Positions 25,980-35,306 are shown, counted from the first letter of the stretch. The stretch: DNA of 64,000 nucleotides from Frateuria_A yonginensis (GCF_037137055.1 NZ_JBBBNY010000003.1:124001-188000); one strand, 5' to 3'. Made by a program: numbers and translations. Notes: generated by a model from the letters alone, not told the origin.

Positions 25980-27248
25980 TCAGAGCGAGCGTCGCGGCGA
26001 CACCAGCAGGTCGCCAAACAGCAGCCCGGCCACCAGCGAGATCAGCAGCGTCAGCAGCAGGATGAAGCTGTCCATGCCCAGCGTGGTGTCGCGTTCGAAC
26101 AGGTAGGACACGCTGCGGAAGCCGACGCTCCCCGGTACCAGCAGGATGATGCCGGGCTCGCGCACCACCGCGCCGGGCCGGTGCTTGTAGCGGGCGTAGA
26201 GGTTGGACAGCGCGCCCAGCAGCAGCCCGCCCAGGAACACGCCGAACGGCGCGCCGGGGATCGCCCCCGACAGCAGGCCACCCCAGCGCGTGGCGAGGTA
26301 GCCGACCACCACCGCGCCGACCACCACCGGCCAGTCGCGGCGTGCGGCGCGGAACAGGATCGCGAAGCCCAGCGCGCCGACCAGCAGCGAGGGCCAGTCC
26401 ATCCAGCGCGGCAGCGGGGGCAGCACGTAGGTACCCGGATCGATGCCCAGTGCCGCACAGAGCTGGCTGGCGGCCACGGTGCCGAAGGTCAGCTTGAGCA
26501 GGGTAGCGATCGCGCCGCCCATGCGCGCCACGCCGGACACCAGGTGCTGGCTGGAGATCTCGCGCACCGCGGTGGTCAGCGACATGCCCGGCACCAGCAC
26601 GATCAGGCTGGCCAGCACCACCGACTTGATCGCCAGCGGCACCACGAAGGCGCTGACCAGGATCGCGCCGGCGGTCGCCACCAGCGCGCTGATCGCGTCG
26701 CTCGCCACCGCCAGCCGGGGCCGCGTGGCCGAGAGCACCGTGATCAGGCCGATCAGCAGGCCGATCGCGCCGGCCACGATCAGGTCGGCCCAGGAGCTGT
26801 GCAGGAACAGTGCCGCCACGCTGGCGGCCGACAGGCCGTAGCTGGCGACCACGCCGGCCTGCGCACGACGGGTATCCGGCCGGCCCAGGGCGCGCAGCAG
26901 GCGGAAGCCCTCGCGCAGGTCCAGCTCGCCGGCGATGGCGCGATCGGCGATCGCGTCGGCCTCGCACAGCCGCGCCAGGTTCACGTCGCCCGGCGACAGG
27001 CGCATCACCTGCGTGACCTGCGCCAGCCCCTCCTCGCCGCGGCTGAGTTCCGCGAACGAGATGATGATCGCGGTCGGGCTGGACCAGACGTCCGCGCTGA
27101 GCCCCAGGCGCTGGGCCGCCCCGGCGATCGCGACCTCCAGGCGCTGCGCCGAAGTGCCGTACTGGTGCAGCCGGCGCGCCAGCTCGACCAGGAAGGCGAT
27201 GCGCGTCTCCAGCGCCGCCTGTGCCGCGTCACCGATCAGCCCGTTCAT
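25980..27248 (-). CDS. Threonine/serine exporter ThrE-like family protein
   Basis: A 422-residue membrane protein. The N-terminal soluble part (about 1-130) reads LVELARRLHQYGTSAQRLE and VWSSPTAIIISF, typical of the ThrE N-terminal domain. About ten hydrophobic segments follow in two halves, with SLIVLVPGMSLTTAVREI and a later PGIILLVPGSVGFRS. The repeated PG motifs match the fused ThrE and ThrE_2 domains. It probably exports small amino acids; substrate unproven. Its ATG overlaps the NfeD stop (ATGA), so the two are coupled. Confidence 0.85.
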   Translation of the reverse strand: MNGLIGDAAQAALETRIAFLVELARRLHQYGTSAQRLEVAIAGAAQRLGLSADVWSSPTAIIISFAELSRGEEGLAQVTQVMRLSPGDVNLARLCEADAIADRAIAGELDLREGFRLLRALGRPDTRRAQAGVVASYGLSAASVAALFLHSSWADLIVAGAIGLLIGLITVLSATRPRLAVASDAISALVATAGAILVSAFVVPLAIKSVVLASLIVLVPGMSLTTAVREISSQHLVSGVARMGGAIATLLKLTFGTVAASQLCAALGIDPGTYVLPPLPRWMDWPSLLVGALGFAILFRAARRDWPVVVGAVVVGYLATRWGGLLSGAIPGAPFGVFLGGLLLGALSNLYARYKHRPGAVVREPGIILLVPGSVGFRSVSYLFERDTTLGMDSFILLLTLLISLVAGLLFGDLLVSPRRSL

Positions 27249-27694
27249 GCCGCCGGTCGGACCCGCAGCGTGTTGCCGTCCACGCTGACCACCTCGACCG
27301 TGGCGCCCAGCGGCAGGTCCGGTCCGTTGACCAGCCATTCGCCGTCGCCCACGCGCGCCTTGCCGCGCCCGTTGACGATCGGCTCGATCAGCACGTAGCG
27401 CTGACCGACCATCTGCGCGCCGCGGCGATTCAGGCGCTCGCCGGCGGCATCGGTGCGCCGGAGTCGCGGCCGCACGCCGTACGCGTAGACGGCACAGGCC
27501 AGAAAGGCCAGCACGGCGAACGCGATGGCCTGCGCCAGCATGGACATCCCCGGCAGCAACCACGCGAGCACGCCGGTCGCGGCCGCGCCGATGCCGATCC
27601 AGAGCAGGAAGTAGCCCGGCAGCGCGACTTCCAGGCCGATCAGCAGCAGCGCCAGCAGCCACCACAGGTGATAGGTTGCAAGAGTGGAGAACAT
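27245..27694 (-). CDS. NfeD family membrane protein
   Basis: A 149-residue protein with three hydrophobic segments (YHLWWLLALLLIGLEVALPG; AAATGVLAWLLPG; AIAFAVLAFLACAVYAYGV) and a C-terminal OB-like soluble domain (MVGQRYVLIEPIVNGRGKAR, then TVEVVSVDGNTLRV). Short NfeD proteins of this kind partner with SPFH proteins in membrane microdomain complexes. The SPFH gene lies upstream on the same strand, separated by 207 bases. Confidence 0.9.
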   Translation of the reverse strand: MFSTLATYHLWWLLALLLIGLEVALPGYFLLWIGIGAAATGVLAWLLPGMSMLAQAIAFAVLAFLACAVYAYGVRPRLRRTDAAGERLNRRGAQMVGQRYVLIEPIVNGRGKARVGDGEWLVNGPDLPLGATVEVVSVDGNTLRVRPAA

Positions 27695-27901
27695 GTGCGG
27701 CTCCGTCAGCTGGTGCGATGGTGTCGTGGCGGGATGGGCCGAGCAAGTCGGCGCGGAGGGGCCGTGGCGGATGCCGGCGCCGCAAAGGCGAGCTCAAAGA
27801 ATCCCCGCCTTGCCCGCTCATCCGGCGGTGAACGGAAACGAGCGGCGGGGCCGCCTGGCCGGTCCCTACCGCGCCGAGGGCGTGCAGGCAGGCGACGGTT
27901 C

Positions 27902-28846
27902 TCAGCGCGGCGGCGGGGCCGCCCGCCCTGCCCCCTGCTGCGCCAGCGATTCCTTGGCCAGCTCCGCGATACCGGCGAGCGAGCCGATCACGCCGGTGGC
28001 CTCCATCGGCAGCAGCAGCATCTTCTGGTTGGGCGAGTGCGCGATCTCCTTCAACGCCTCGACGTACTTGTTGGCCACGAAGTAGTTGAGCGCGTTGAGG
28101 TTGCCGCTGGCGATCGCGTCGGACACCAGCTGGGTCGCCTGCGCTTCGGCCTCGGCCAGGCGGATGCGCGCCTCGGCCTCGCGGAAGGCGGCCTCCTTCT
28201 TGCCCTCGGCGGCGAGGATGGCGCTCTGCTTCTCGCCGTCGGCCTTGAGCACGGCCGCCTGGCGAAAACCCTCGGCCTCCAGGATGTTGGCGCGCTTCTC
28301 GCGCTCGGCTTTCATCTGTCGCGCCATCGCATCGACCAGGTCGCGCGGCGGGGCGATGTCCTTGATCTCGATGCGGTTGACCTTGACGCCCCACGGGTGC
28401 GTGGCCTCGTCCACCACGCGCAGGAGCTGGGCGTTGATCGCGTCGCGCTTGCTCAGGCTCTCGTCCAGGTCCATCGAGCCCAGCACCGTGCGGATGTTGG
28501 TCATCACCAGCGCCAGCGTCGCCTGCTCCAGGTTGGCCACCTCGTAGGCGGCCTTGGCCGCGTCCAGCACCTGGTAGAACACCACGCCGTCAACGCGCAC
28601 CACCGCGTTGTCCTTGGTGATGACGTCCTGCGAGGGCACGTCGAGCACCTGCTCCATCATGTTCATCCTGGCACCGACGGCCTGGTAGAACGGAACCAGG
28701 AAATGCAGGCCGGGGGTGAGCGTCCGCGTGTAGCGGCCGAACGTCTCCACCGTCCATTCGTACCCCTGCGGCACGATGCGCACCAGTTTGGCGATCACCA
28801 CGATCGCCAGCACGATCAACACCAGCCCTACCAGCATGCTGCCCAT
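27902..28846 (-). CDS. SPFH/band 7 (stomatin/QmcA-like) protein
   Basis: A 314-residue membrane-anchored protein with one N-terminal hydrophobic segment (LVGLVLIVLAIVVIAKLVRI). The band-7 core starts IVPQGYEWTVETFGRYTRTL and includes PFYQAVGARMNMMEQVLDVP. A long helical region follows (KAEREKRANILEAEGFRQAA), and the GNLNALNYFVANKYVEALKE segment is typical of QmcA. The ATG at 28846 is chosen because GGAGGGG precedes it. The protein probably forms oligomeric scaffolds with the NfeD protein encoded downstream. Confidence 0.93.
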   Translation of the reverse strand: MGSMLVGLVLIVLAIVVIAKLVRIVPQGYEWTVETFGRYTRTLTPGLHFLVPFYQAVGARMNMMEQVLDVPSQDVITKDNAVVRVDGVVFYQVLDAAKAAYEVANLEQATLALVMTNIRTVLGSMDLDESLSKRDAINAQLLRVVDEATHPWGVKVNRIEIKDIAPPRDLVDAMARQMKAEREKRANILEAEGFRQAAVLKADGEKQSAILAAEGKKEAAFREAEARIRLAEAEAQATQLVSDAIASGNLNALNYFVANKYVEALKEIAHSPNQKMLLLPMEATGVIGSLAGIAELAKESLAQQGAGRAAPPPR

Positions 28847-28913
28847 GAGTCCCCCTCCGTTGGTTGTGGGCGGAGTATAGGCGACCGCCGTCACGGCCAT
28901 GCGGCCGGCAACC

Positions 28914-29003
28914 GCAGGAGCGCGCTTGCTCGCGATGGTCTCGCGCTACTGGAATGGCCAACCCGAAGCGGGGGCAGCAGCATCTCGATCAAGTCGCTCC
29001 TAC
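28914..29003. repeat. REP-like inverted repeat, copy 4
   Basis: The left arm GCAGGAGCGCGCTTGCTCGC (28914-28933) and right arm CATCTCGATCAAGTCGCTCC (28981-29000) are inverted. The right arm is more diverged than in the other copies. It lies between the kinase 3' end and the SPFH gene. Confidence 0.7.
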
Positions 29004-29019
29004 CGAAGACGGGCACCCG

Positions 29020-30396
29020 TCATTGGGGACGTCCGGGGAGCAGCAGGCTCACGCGCAGACCACCCTCCTCGCGATTGGCGAGCGTGATGCGACCGCCGTG
29101 CGCCTCGGTGATCTCGCGCGCCAGTGCCAGCCCCAGCCCGGTACCGGCACGCTTGGTCGAATAGAACGGCAGCAGGGCCTGGGCCAGCACCGTCTCGCTC
29201 ATGCCCGGACCACGGTCGGCCACCTCGATGCGCCAGTCGTGGCCCACCTGCGCCAGCGCCAGCGTCACGCCGTCCTCGGTACCGCCGGCCTCGTGCGCGT
29301 TCTTGATCAGGTTGATCAGCACCTGCTCGATCTGCGCAGCGTCGAACCAGCCCGGCTGTTCCGGCACCTGGCCCACCAGCCGGTAGCGGCAGTGCAGCGC
29401 GAGGCTGTCGAGGAAGGCCTGCCAGTCGATCACCTGGGGTTGCGGGGCCGGCAGCTTGGCGAAGCTCGCGTAGCCGGCGATGAAGCCGTGCAGGTGGCGG
29501 GCGCGCTCGCCGATGGTGGCGAACACGCCCGGCAGCCGCGCCAGGTCGCCCCGCCGGGCCAGCTCCGCACCCGAGTGCGCGAGCGAGGAAATCGGTGCGA
29601 GCGAATTGTTGAGCTCGTGGCTGATCACCCGGATCACCCGCTTCCAGGTCGCCACTTCCTGGCGCGACAGCTCGCGCGTCATGCGCCGGAACGAGTACAG
29701 CTTGTGCGGCCGACCTTGCAGGCGGAACACGCGTTGCGACAGGTGGAAGGTCTCCTCGCTGCCGTCCATCTGCACGCTGAGCAGGGCGTCCTCACCGCTC
29801 TGCACGGCGCGGCGCAGCGGCTCGGGCACCTCGACCAGCACCTCGTTGAAATCCAGCCCGTTGAGGCTGCGGCCTTCGTTGAACAGGTGCCGCGCGGCAA
29901 TGTTGGCGTAGGCGATGCGGCCGGCGGCGTTGGCCAGCACCAGCGCGACGGGCGTGTGCTGCACCACGGTGTCCAGCAACAGCTCGCGCTGCACCAGGTG
30001 CTGGCGCTGCTCGCGCAGGGTCTGGCCCAGCGCGTTGTGCATGCGGATCAGGTCGCCCAGCTCGTCACGCCGCTCGGCGGCGATGGAGAAACTGAAATCG
30101 CCGTCCCGGTAGCTCGCCACCGCGCCTTCCAGGGCGCGCAGCAGCCGGCGGATCGGCGCCATCACCTGTCCGCCCAGCCACAGCGCCAGCGGCAGCAACA
30201 CCAGCATGCTGACCAGCAGCCCGCCGGACACGCCCGGCTGCACGGGCAGGTGCGTCGCCACGCGCGGATCGTGCCGCAACCAGGCGAGCAACTGCGGCAC
30301 CGGCCACTGCGTGATGCCCGCATAGACCAGCGCGCCGCTGAGGCCGGCCAGCAGCAGCAGTCCGCTCAGGCGGGCCTGCAGGGAGTTCAGCCGCAT
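29020..30396 (-). CDS. NtrY-like sensor histidine kinase
   Basis: A 458-residue membrane sensor. Two hydrophobic segments (about 12-30 and 57-78) flank a short periplasmic part of about 26 residues. A HAMP-like linker (about 79-130) and a PAS-like domain (about 140-235) follow. The phosphoacceptor is His260 in RVISHELNNSLAPISSLAHS. The ATPase domain has the N box NLIKNAHEAGG and the glycine boxes ADRGPGMSE and GTGLGLALA. The HELNN form and order fit NtrY-type kinases that work with NtrC-family regulators, one of which is encoded just upstream in the same direction. Confidence 0.93.
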   Translation of the reverse strand: MRLNSLQARLSGLLLLAGLSGALVYAGITQWPVPQLLAWLRHDPRVATHLPVQPGVSGGLLVSMLVLLPLALWLGGQVMAPIRRLLRALEGAVASYRDGDFSFSIAAERRDELGDLIRMHNALGQTLREQRQHLVQRELLLDTVVQHTPVALVLANAAGRIAYANIAARHLFNEGRSLNGLDFNEVLVEVPEPLRRAVQSGEDALLSVQMDGSEETFHLSQRVFRLQGRPHKLYSFRRMTRELSRQEVATWKRVIRVISHELNNSLAPISSLAHSGAELARRGDLARLPGVFATIGERARHLHGFIAGYASFAKLPAPQPQVIDWQAFLDSLALHCRYRLVGQVPEQPGWFDAAQIEQVLINLIKNAHEAGGTEDGVTLALAQVGHDWRIEVADRGPGMSETVLAQALLPFYSTKRAGTGLGLALAREITEAHGGRITLANREEGGLRVSLLLPGRPQ

Positions 30397-30424
30397 CCGG
30401 GACTCCGGCTCGGGGCGCCAGCGC

Positions 30425-30754
30425 TCAGTGGCACGCCGGGTCCATCGGCGTCTGCGGACAGTTCACCGCGGGGCGGCCACTGCGGTCCAGTTCGCCCATC
30501 CCGCCGACCCCGGCCTTGCCGGAGTGCTCCTGCGCGGCATTGGTGTCGGGCAGGCGGCTGCGCCGCTCCTTGAACTTGAAGTGGGATGCGGTCGCATCGC
30601 GGGTGGCCGCGGGCGCCGCCTCGCGGGAGCCGATGCTGGCCGCCGGGACGGGACGGTCCCAGCTGTCGCTGGCCTGCGGCGCGGGCGCCACGCTCTGCGC
30701 CTGGGCGGACGCGGCGACCAGCAGGGAGGCCAGCAGGAGGGAACGGCGTGACAT
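30425..30754 (-). CDS. Small predicted secreted protein between regulator and kinase
   Basis: A 109-residue protein with a typical signal peptide (MSRRSLLLASLLVAASAQAQ, probable cut after AQA or AQAQ). The mature part is polar, low in hydrophobics and rich in Ala, Ser, Pro and Arg, ending CPQTPMDPACH with two cysteines. A clear AAGGAGT ribosome-binding site precedes the ATG. I do not recognise the family. Its place between the response regulator and the kinase suggests an accessory periplasmic role in signalling, which is inference only. Confidence 0.75.
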   Translation of the reverse strand: MSRRSLLLASLLVAASAQAQSVAPAPQASDSWDRPVPAASIGSREAAPAATRDATASHFKFKERRSRLPDTNAAQEHSGKAGVGGMGELDRSGRPAVNCPQTPMDPACH

Positions 30755-31047
30755 GGCGCTACTCCTTGAGGGACAGGTGGTCGATCATCCCACGTGTGCG
30801 TGCCGATGGGGGTTCGGGAGCGCAGGGGCAGTTGGGGCGGCGGTCCAAGGGGAACTGCGGTCCGGTGAACCGTACTGCGTCGCTGGTCATCCCGTACCCG
30901 TGGGCGGCGAAGTGGCTGCCCTGCCCGAAACTGTCGCCCATCGTGGGACGGCTGTCCCGCGGAACATTCCCGCCCCTGACAGGCAACCACCCAGCGTTCG
31001 GCCCTCCACGCATGCCCCTCGCCGCTCGCGGCTCGACGGTGGCGATT
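30755..31047 (-). other. Gap between response regulator and small secreted protein
   Basis: No supported gene lies in these 293 bases. A minus-strand frame covering 30759-31076 encodes a Pro/Arg/Gly-rich protein without recognisable features or a good start and is not accepted. Confidence 0.5.
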
Positions 31048-32394
31048 CTATATCTGGCCCTGCGTCGCCAGCCCATAGCGCTCCATGCGGCGGTAGAGCG
31101 CCTGACGGGACAGCCCCAGCGCCTGTGCCGCGCGGCTGACCACGCCGCCGGCCCGTTGCAGCGCGCTCTCCACCGCCTCGCGGCTGGGTTCGTCCAGGCT
31201 GCGCGCGACGCTGGGCGTGTGCTGCGGCAGATTCAGCAGTTGCGGGGTGATCACGCCATCGGTGGCGAGCAGCGCGGCGCGCTCGATCGCGTTCTTCAGC
31301 TCGCGCACGTTGCCCGGCCAGGGATAGGCCAGCAGCGCCTCGCGCGCGGCGTCGCCCAGTTCGGCGCGGCCGTCCAGGAAGTGCTCGGCCAACGGCACGA
31401 TGTCGTCGGTGCGCTCGGCCAGCGGCGGCAGGTTCACCTCGATCACGTTGAGCCGGTAGTAGAGGTCTTCGCGGAAGGTGCCGGCGCGCACCATCGCCTT
31501 GAGGTCGGCGTTGGTGGCCGAGAGCACGCGCACCTTGACCTGCCGCGTGCGGCCCGAGCCCAGCCGCTCGAACTGCCCTGTCTCCAGCACGCGCAGCAGC
31601 TTGACCTGGCCCGGCAGCGGCAGGTTGCCGATCTCGTCCAGGAACAGCGTGCCGCCGTCGGCCAGTTCGAAGCGGCCCTCGCGTGCCTTGGTGGCGCCGG
31701 TGTAGGCGCCCGCATCGGCGCCGAACAGCTCGGCCTCGATCAGCTCGCCCGGCAGCGCGCCGCAGTTGACGGCGACGAACGGGCCGTTGCGCACCGACGA
31801 GTTGGCGTGGACGATGCAGGCGATGCGCTCCTTGCCTGCCCCGTTGGGGCCGGTGATCAGCACCGGCACCTGCGAGCGCGCCACCTGGCAGGCCAGGTCG
31901 AGCGTCTGCGCCATCGCGTCGGAGGCGAACACCAGTCCCTCCAGGTTGTAGGTCTGGCGCAGCACCTCGCGGCGGCGACGGCGTTCGCGACGGGTGCGGT
32001 TCATCTCGCGGGTGGACTCCGACAGTTCCAGCAGGTTCTCCACCGTGGCCAGCAGCTTGGCATCGTCCCAGGGCTTGGCCACGTAGTCGGCCGCGCCCGC
32101 CTTGACCAGCTCCACCGCCGTTTCCAGGTGCGTCCAGGCGGTCAGCAGGATCACCGGCAGGTCGGTGTGGCGCTGGCGGATCTCGCGGAACAGCGCCACG
32201 CCTTCCTCGCCCGAGGTGGTGTCGGCGGTGAAGTTCATGTCCTGGATCACCACGTCGACCAGTTCGCGGTCGAGCACGGCCAGCCCCTCCTGGGGCGTCA
32301 GCGCGTTCAGCGGGCGGATGTCGTGCAGGGACAGCAGCAGCGACAAGGCCTCGCCCACGGCCGGGTTGTCGTCGATGATCAGGACGGTGCGCAT
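31048..32394 (-). CDS. NtrC-family sigma-54-dependent response regulator
   Basis: A 448-residue regulator. The receiver domain has the acid pair Asp8-Asp9, phosphoacceptor Asp52 (VVIQDMNF), Thr85 and Lys107. The central AAA+ domain has Walker A GPNGAGK at 182-188, the sigma-54 contact loop GAYTGA at 229-234, Walker B GGTLFLDE at 247-254 and the later YPWPGNVRELKN motif. A Fis-type helix-turn-helix closes the protein (VSRAAQALGLSRQALYRRM). The start MRTVLIIDDN is preceded by AGGA. It should activate sigma-54 promoters, the best visible one being upstream of the exporter operon at 48296-48311. Confidence 0.96.
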   Translation of the reverse strand: MRTVLIIDDNPAVGEALSLLLSLHDIRPLNALTPQEGLAVLDRELVDVVIQDMNFTADTTSGEEGVALFREIRQRHTDLPVILLTAWTHLETAVELVKAGAADYVAKPWDDAKLLATVENLLELSESTREMNRTRRERRRRREVLRQTYNLEGLVFASDAMAQTLDLACQVARSQVPVLITGPNGAGKERIACIVHANSSVRNGPFVAVNCGALPGELIEAELFGADAGAYTGATKAREGRFELADGGTLFLDEIGNLPLPGQVKLLRVLETGQFERLGSGRTRQVKVRVLSATNADLKAMVRAGTFREDLYYRLNVIEVNLPPLAERTDDIVPLAEHFLDGRAELGDAAREALLAYPWPGNVRELKNAIERAALLATDGVITPQLLNLPQHTPSVARSLDEPSREAVESALQRAGGVVSRAAQALGLSRQALYRRMERYGLATQGQI

Positions 32395-32698
32395 CTTTTT
32401 CCTACACATGCCGGCATGGATGCATCTCCACGCCAAAAGGTTGCCACAGAGCCGGCAAATCGTCGCCGGCGAGCTGCGCCGGCGGGCTCGCCAGCACCCG
32501 CGTGGCGCGCCGCCGGCGCCGATGCGGCCAGTCGGCCCAGCCGCCAGGGCCCGCTTTCGCTTGCGGCAGACACCCCGGCGTCACGCGCCGCAGCTCCTGA
32601 CAGGCCCCGGAACGGGTCGAGGCCATGGGCGATCAGCCGGTCCGGGACGAAGTCGAGGCTCGCGCGCCTGCGTTTGCCTGGTGCTCCTCTCCCTGCGG
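32395..32698 (-). other. Gap upstream of the response regulator with weak sigma-54-like site
   Basis: These 304 bases hold no supported gene. On the minus strand, 32446-32431 reads TGGCAACCTTTTGGCG, which keeps the TGG/GC spacing of a sigma-54 promoter but has several mismatches to TGGCACG-N4-TTGC. It lies about 37 bases before the regulator ATG, so autoregulation is possible. The rest is GC-rich with no clear terminator. Confidence 0.3.
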
Positions 32699-33907
32699 TC
32701 ATACGCTCCGCGTCGCCACCACCGGCGGCACGTGCGAGGCGCGCAGCGCGGGCGCCAGCACGGCCAGCTGGCCCAACGCCCATAGCGCCAGCGCTCCGAA
32801 GGGCAGGTAGTACAGCGGCAGGCGAGGCAGTTCGTAGCGGCTCATCAGCACCAGGTTGAGGCCGAAGGCCAGCACCATGCCGAACAGGATGCCGAAGCTG
32901 ACGATCAGGAAGTTCTCGGTCTGGAAGTAGCGCACGATGTCGCCACGGGTGGCGCCGAGCGCCCGGCGCACGCCGATCTGCTTGCGCCGTTGCTGCACCC
33001 AGAAGCTGGCCAGGCCCACGATGCCCAGCGCGGTCACCAGCAGCAGCGCGGCGATGACGCCGACCAGCATGCCGGCCATGGCGCGGTCGCGCGCGAAGTA
33101 CTGGCGGCGCAATGCGACCTCGGTTCCGGTGGCGGCATCGTTGATCACCACGGTCGGCGCGACGCGCGTCACCAGCGCACGCGCAGCGTCCAGGACCCGT
33201 GCGGTCTGCTCCGGCCCGGTGCGCAGCACGTAGACGCTGGCCAGGTGCTTGCCGGGCACACCGGCCATCAGCAGCGAGTTGTGCGTATGCGACGGGTCAG
33301 GATCGGGCCGTACCAGCGACCGGTAGGTGCCGACCACGCGGTATCCGTCCTCGCCGGAGACGTAGATCATCTTGCCGAGCGGGCTCTCTCCCGGCCACAG
33401 CGTGCTGGCGTAGGCGCTGTCCACCATGACGGCCCGCGACTCGGGCAGGAAGTCACCCACCGGACCGTACTCGTCCGGCGAGAACCAGCGGCCCGCCGCC
33501 AGTTGCAAGCCCAGCGTGGAGGCGAAGTTCGGCCCGCCCACGTAGATGTGCCCCTGGTGGTTGTAATGCGGGTCGTCGGCGCGCAGGCGGAAGCCGAATT
33601 CGCCGGCCCGCTGCGTAAAGGGCATGGCATTGGCAACCGCAACCGATTGCACGCCCGCGATGCCCGCGAAGCCCGCGCGCAACCGCGCCGCCAGGTCGCT
33701 GGCCGTGCCGTCGTCGACGCCGTCCAGCGACAGCACCACCAGCCGGTTCTCATCGACACCGCTGTCCACGCGCATCATGTCCAGCCGGGCGGTGATGAGG
33801 AACAGCGCATTGCAGAGGATCGCGCACGCCAGTGCGATCTCCGCGCCGATCAGAAAGGCAGCGATGCGATGGCGGCTCAGCGCGGCGAGGATGGGTCGGA
33901 TCTGCAT
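32699..33907 (-). CDS. FtsX/MacB-type ABC permease, type B (pair 5)
   Basis: A 402-residue permease with one N-terminal membrane segment (EIALACAILCNALFLITARL), a periplasmic MacB-core-like domain of about 220 residues and three C-terminal membrane segments starting GVIAALLLVTALGIVGLASFW. The coupling segment RRKQIGVRRALGATRGDIV, which contacts the ATPase, is intact. It ends PPVVATRSV, the type-B signature. It is the last permease of the array, 68 bases after its type-A partner. No ATP-binding domain is fused, unlike E. coli MacB. Confidence 0.9.
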   Translation of the reverse strand: MQIRPILAALSRHRIAAFLIGAEIALACAILCNALFLITARLDMMRVDSGVDENRLVVLSLDGVDDGTASDLAARLRAGFAGIAGVQSVAVANAMPFTQRAGEFGFRLRADDPHYNHQGHIYVGGPNFASTLGLQLAAGRWFSPDEYGPVGDFLPESRAVMVDSAYASTLWPGESPLGKMIYVSGEDGYRVVGTYRSLVRPDPDPSHTHNSLLMAGVPGKHLASVYVLRTGPEQTARVLDAARALVTRVAPTVVINDAATGTEVALRRQYFARDRAMAGMLVGVIAALLLVTALGIVGLASFWVQQRRKQIGVRRALGATRGDIVRYFQTENFLIVSFGILFGMVLAFGLNLVLMSRYELPRLPLYYLPFGALALWALGQLAVLAPALRASHVPPVVATRSV

Positions 33908-33975
33908 GAACGAAGTCCTGGTCGGGTGCTCTTCGGAGGGCGTGCGGCGTGGACGCCGCGCTACGCCAGACGTCG

Positions 33976-35295
33976 CTAAAGCGTTTTCAATTGAAGGGCC
34001 GGGGCCACACGGCTGGCGCGCGCCGCCGGGAAGGCGCCGGCGAGCAGTGCCGCGCCGATCGACGAGGCGAACGTGAGCAGGAACATTGGCACGTTCAGCG
34101 CTACCACATCGGCATACTCCACCGGCTGCTGGCGCATCAGCCACAGGCCCAGCAAGGTCAGCAGCAGCCCCCCGAGGCCGCCCAGCAGACCGATCACGCC
34201 GGCCTCGACCAGGCATTGCGCAAAGATCGCCCCGCGCGTGGCGCCGAGCGCCCGGCGCACGCCGATCTCGCCGCTGCGGCGCAGGAACTTCGCCAGCAGC
34301 AGCCCCACCGTATTGAACAGGCACACCAACAGGAAGCCGAACGCCAGCCAGGTCTGCAGCTTGACGTCGCTGGGTACTACGTTCTGGAACGCCATCCACT
34401 GCGGCAGCGACATGAGGCGCGTGTTGGCCGGATGGGTGAACCGGCCCAGTGCGCGCTGCTGGGCATCGTAGGCCTCCAGGTAGCGGCCGTATGCCGCGGC
34501 CTTGGCCGGCGTGTCCAGCTCCACCCACAATGCCACCGATTCGCAGGGCGCGGTGGTCAGGTTGATCCGGTCGGGCTTGCCCCAGCAGGTGAACCAGCTG
34601 AAGTTGCCGGCGTTGATGTCCAGCGCGGCAGGCAAGGGCAGGAACACGTCCTGGGTCCTGGCATAGAAGCCGCCCGTGTCGCCGCCGGCATAGTGCGCGC
34701 CGATCAGCATGTAGAACAGCGGCCGCGGTCGCCAGTGATCGAGCACGCCTACCACCTGGACGCTGGCGCCATTCAGCACGATGGTGCGGCCGACGCTGTT
34801 CGCGCCGCCGAACAGCCGCTGATTGAGCACGTCGGAGATCACGACCTGGCGCGCACCGCGCGCCTCGTCGGCGGGGTTCCAGGCGCCGCCGTAGCGGAAC
34901 GGCACGTTGAACATCGGAAAGAAGTCCGAGGTCGTGGCCAGCGTGTCCGCCATGAACGGCGACTGCCCGATCCGGCCCGGCTGCACCTTGATCGAGCCCA
35001 GCATGATCATCGCCTGCCGGTCGGCCTTGCCCGATTGCCACAGGTCGTGCGCCGAGATGTAGTCGATCATGTCGGGGGGATAGGAGCGGACGTTCGCGCC
35101 GGTCTCCGGGTCGAGCTGCGGGTAGTAGAGGTGCGCGCTCTTGCCAGGCAGCGGATCGCCCGACAACAGGTACATCACCGTCAGCGTGGTCATGCTGGCG
35201 CCGATGCCCACGGCGATCGCGAGCACCATCAGCCCGGTAAGCACCTTGTTGCGCTTCAGGCTGCGCAGGGCAAGGTCGAGGTAGTAGCCGAACAT
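33976..35295 (-). CDS. FtsX/MacB-type ABC permease, type A (pair 5)
   Basis: A 439-residue type-A permease: MFGYYLDLALRSLKRNKVLT start, first membrane segment at about 20-45, large periplasmic domain to about residue 310, then three membrane segments. It has the coupling motif GEIGVRRALGATRGAIF and the C-terminus PALQLKTL. The periplasmic domain has two cysteines (237 and 251) that are positionally conserved in all five type-A proteins here, a likely disulfide. It belongs with pairs 3 and 4 to the subgroup carrying LSGDPLPGKSAHLYYPQ. Confidence 0.9.
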   Translation of the reverse strand: MFGYYLDLALRSLKRNKVLTGLMVLAIAVGIGASMTTLTVMYLLSGDPLPGKSAHLYYPQLDPETGANVRSYPPDMIDYISAHDLWQSGKADRQAMIMLGSIKVQPGRIGQSPFMADTLATTSDFFPMFNVPFRYGGAWNPADEARGARQVVISDVLNQRLFGGANSVGRTIVLNGASVQVVGVLDHWRPRPLFYMLIGAHYAGGDTGGFYARTQDVFLPLPAALDINAGNFSWFTCWGKPDRINLTTAPCESVALWVELDTPAKAAAYGRYLEAYDAQQRALGRFTHPANTRLMSLPQWMAFQNVVPSDVKLQTWLAFGFLLVCLFNTVGLLLAKFLRRSGEIGVRRALGATRGAIFAQCLVEAGVIGLLGGLGGLLLTLLGLWLMRQQPVEYADVVALNVPMFLLTFASSIGAALLAGAFPAARASRVAPALQLKTL

Positions 35296-35306
35296 CCGTT
35301 TCTCCT

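Noticed and set aside
25015..26967. Antisense frame of 650 codons across DUF1653, yjgA and part of the ThrE-like gene
   Set aside because: The ThrE-like part is out of frame with the recognisable protein and the rest is antisense to yjgA; no coherent product.
30759..31076. Minus-strand frame of 105 codons before the small secreted protein
   Set aside because: Pro/Arg/Gly-rich, no good start site, and it overlaps the end of the response regulator gene out of frame.
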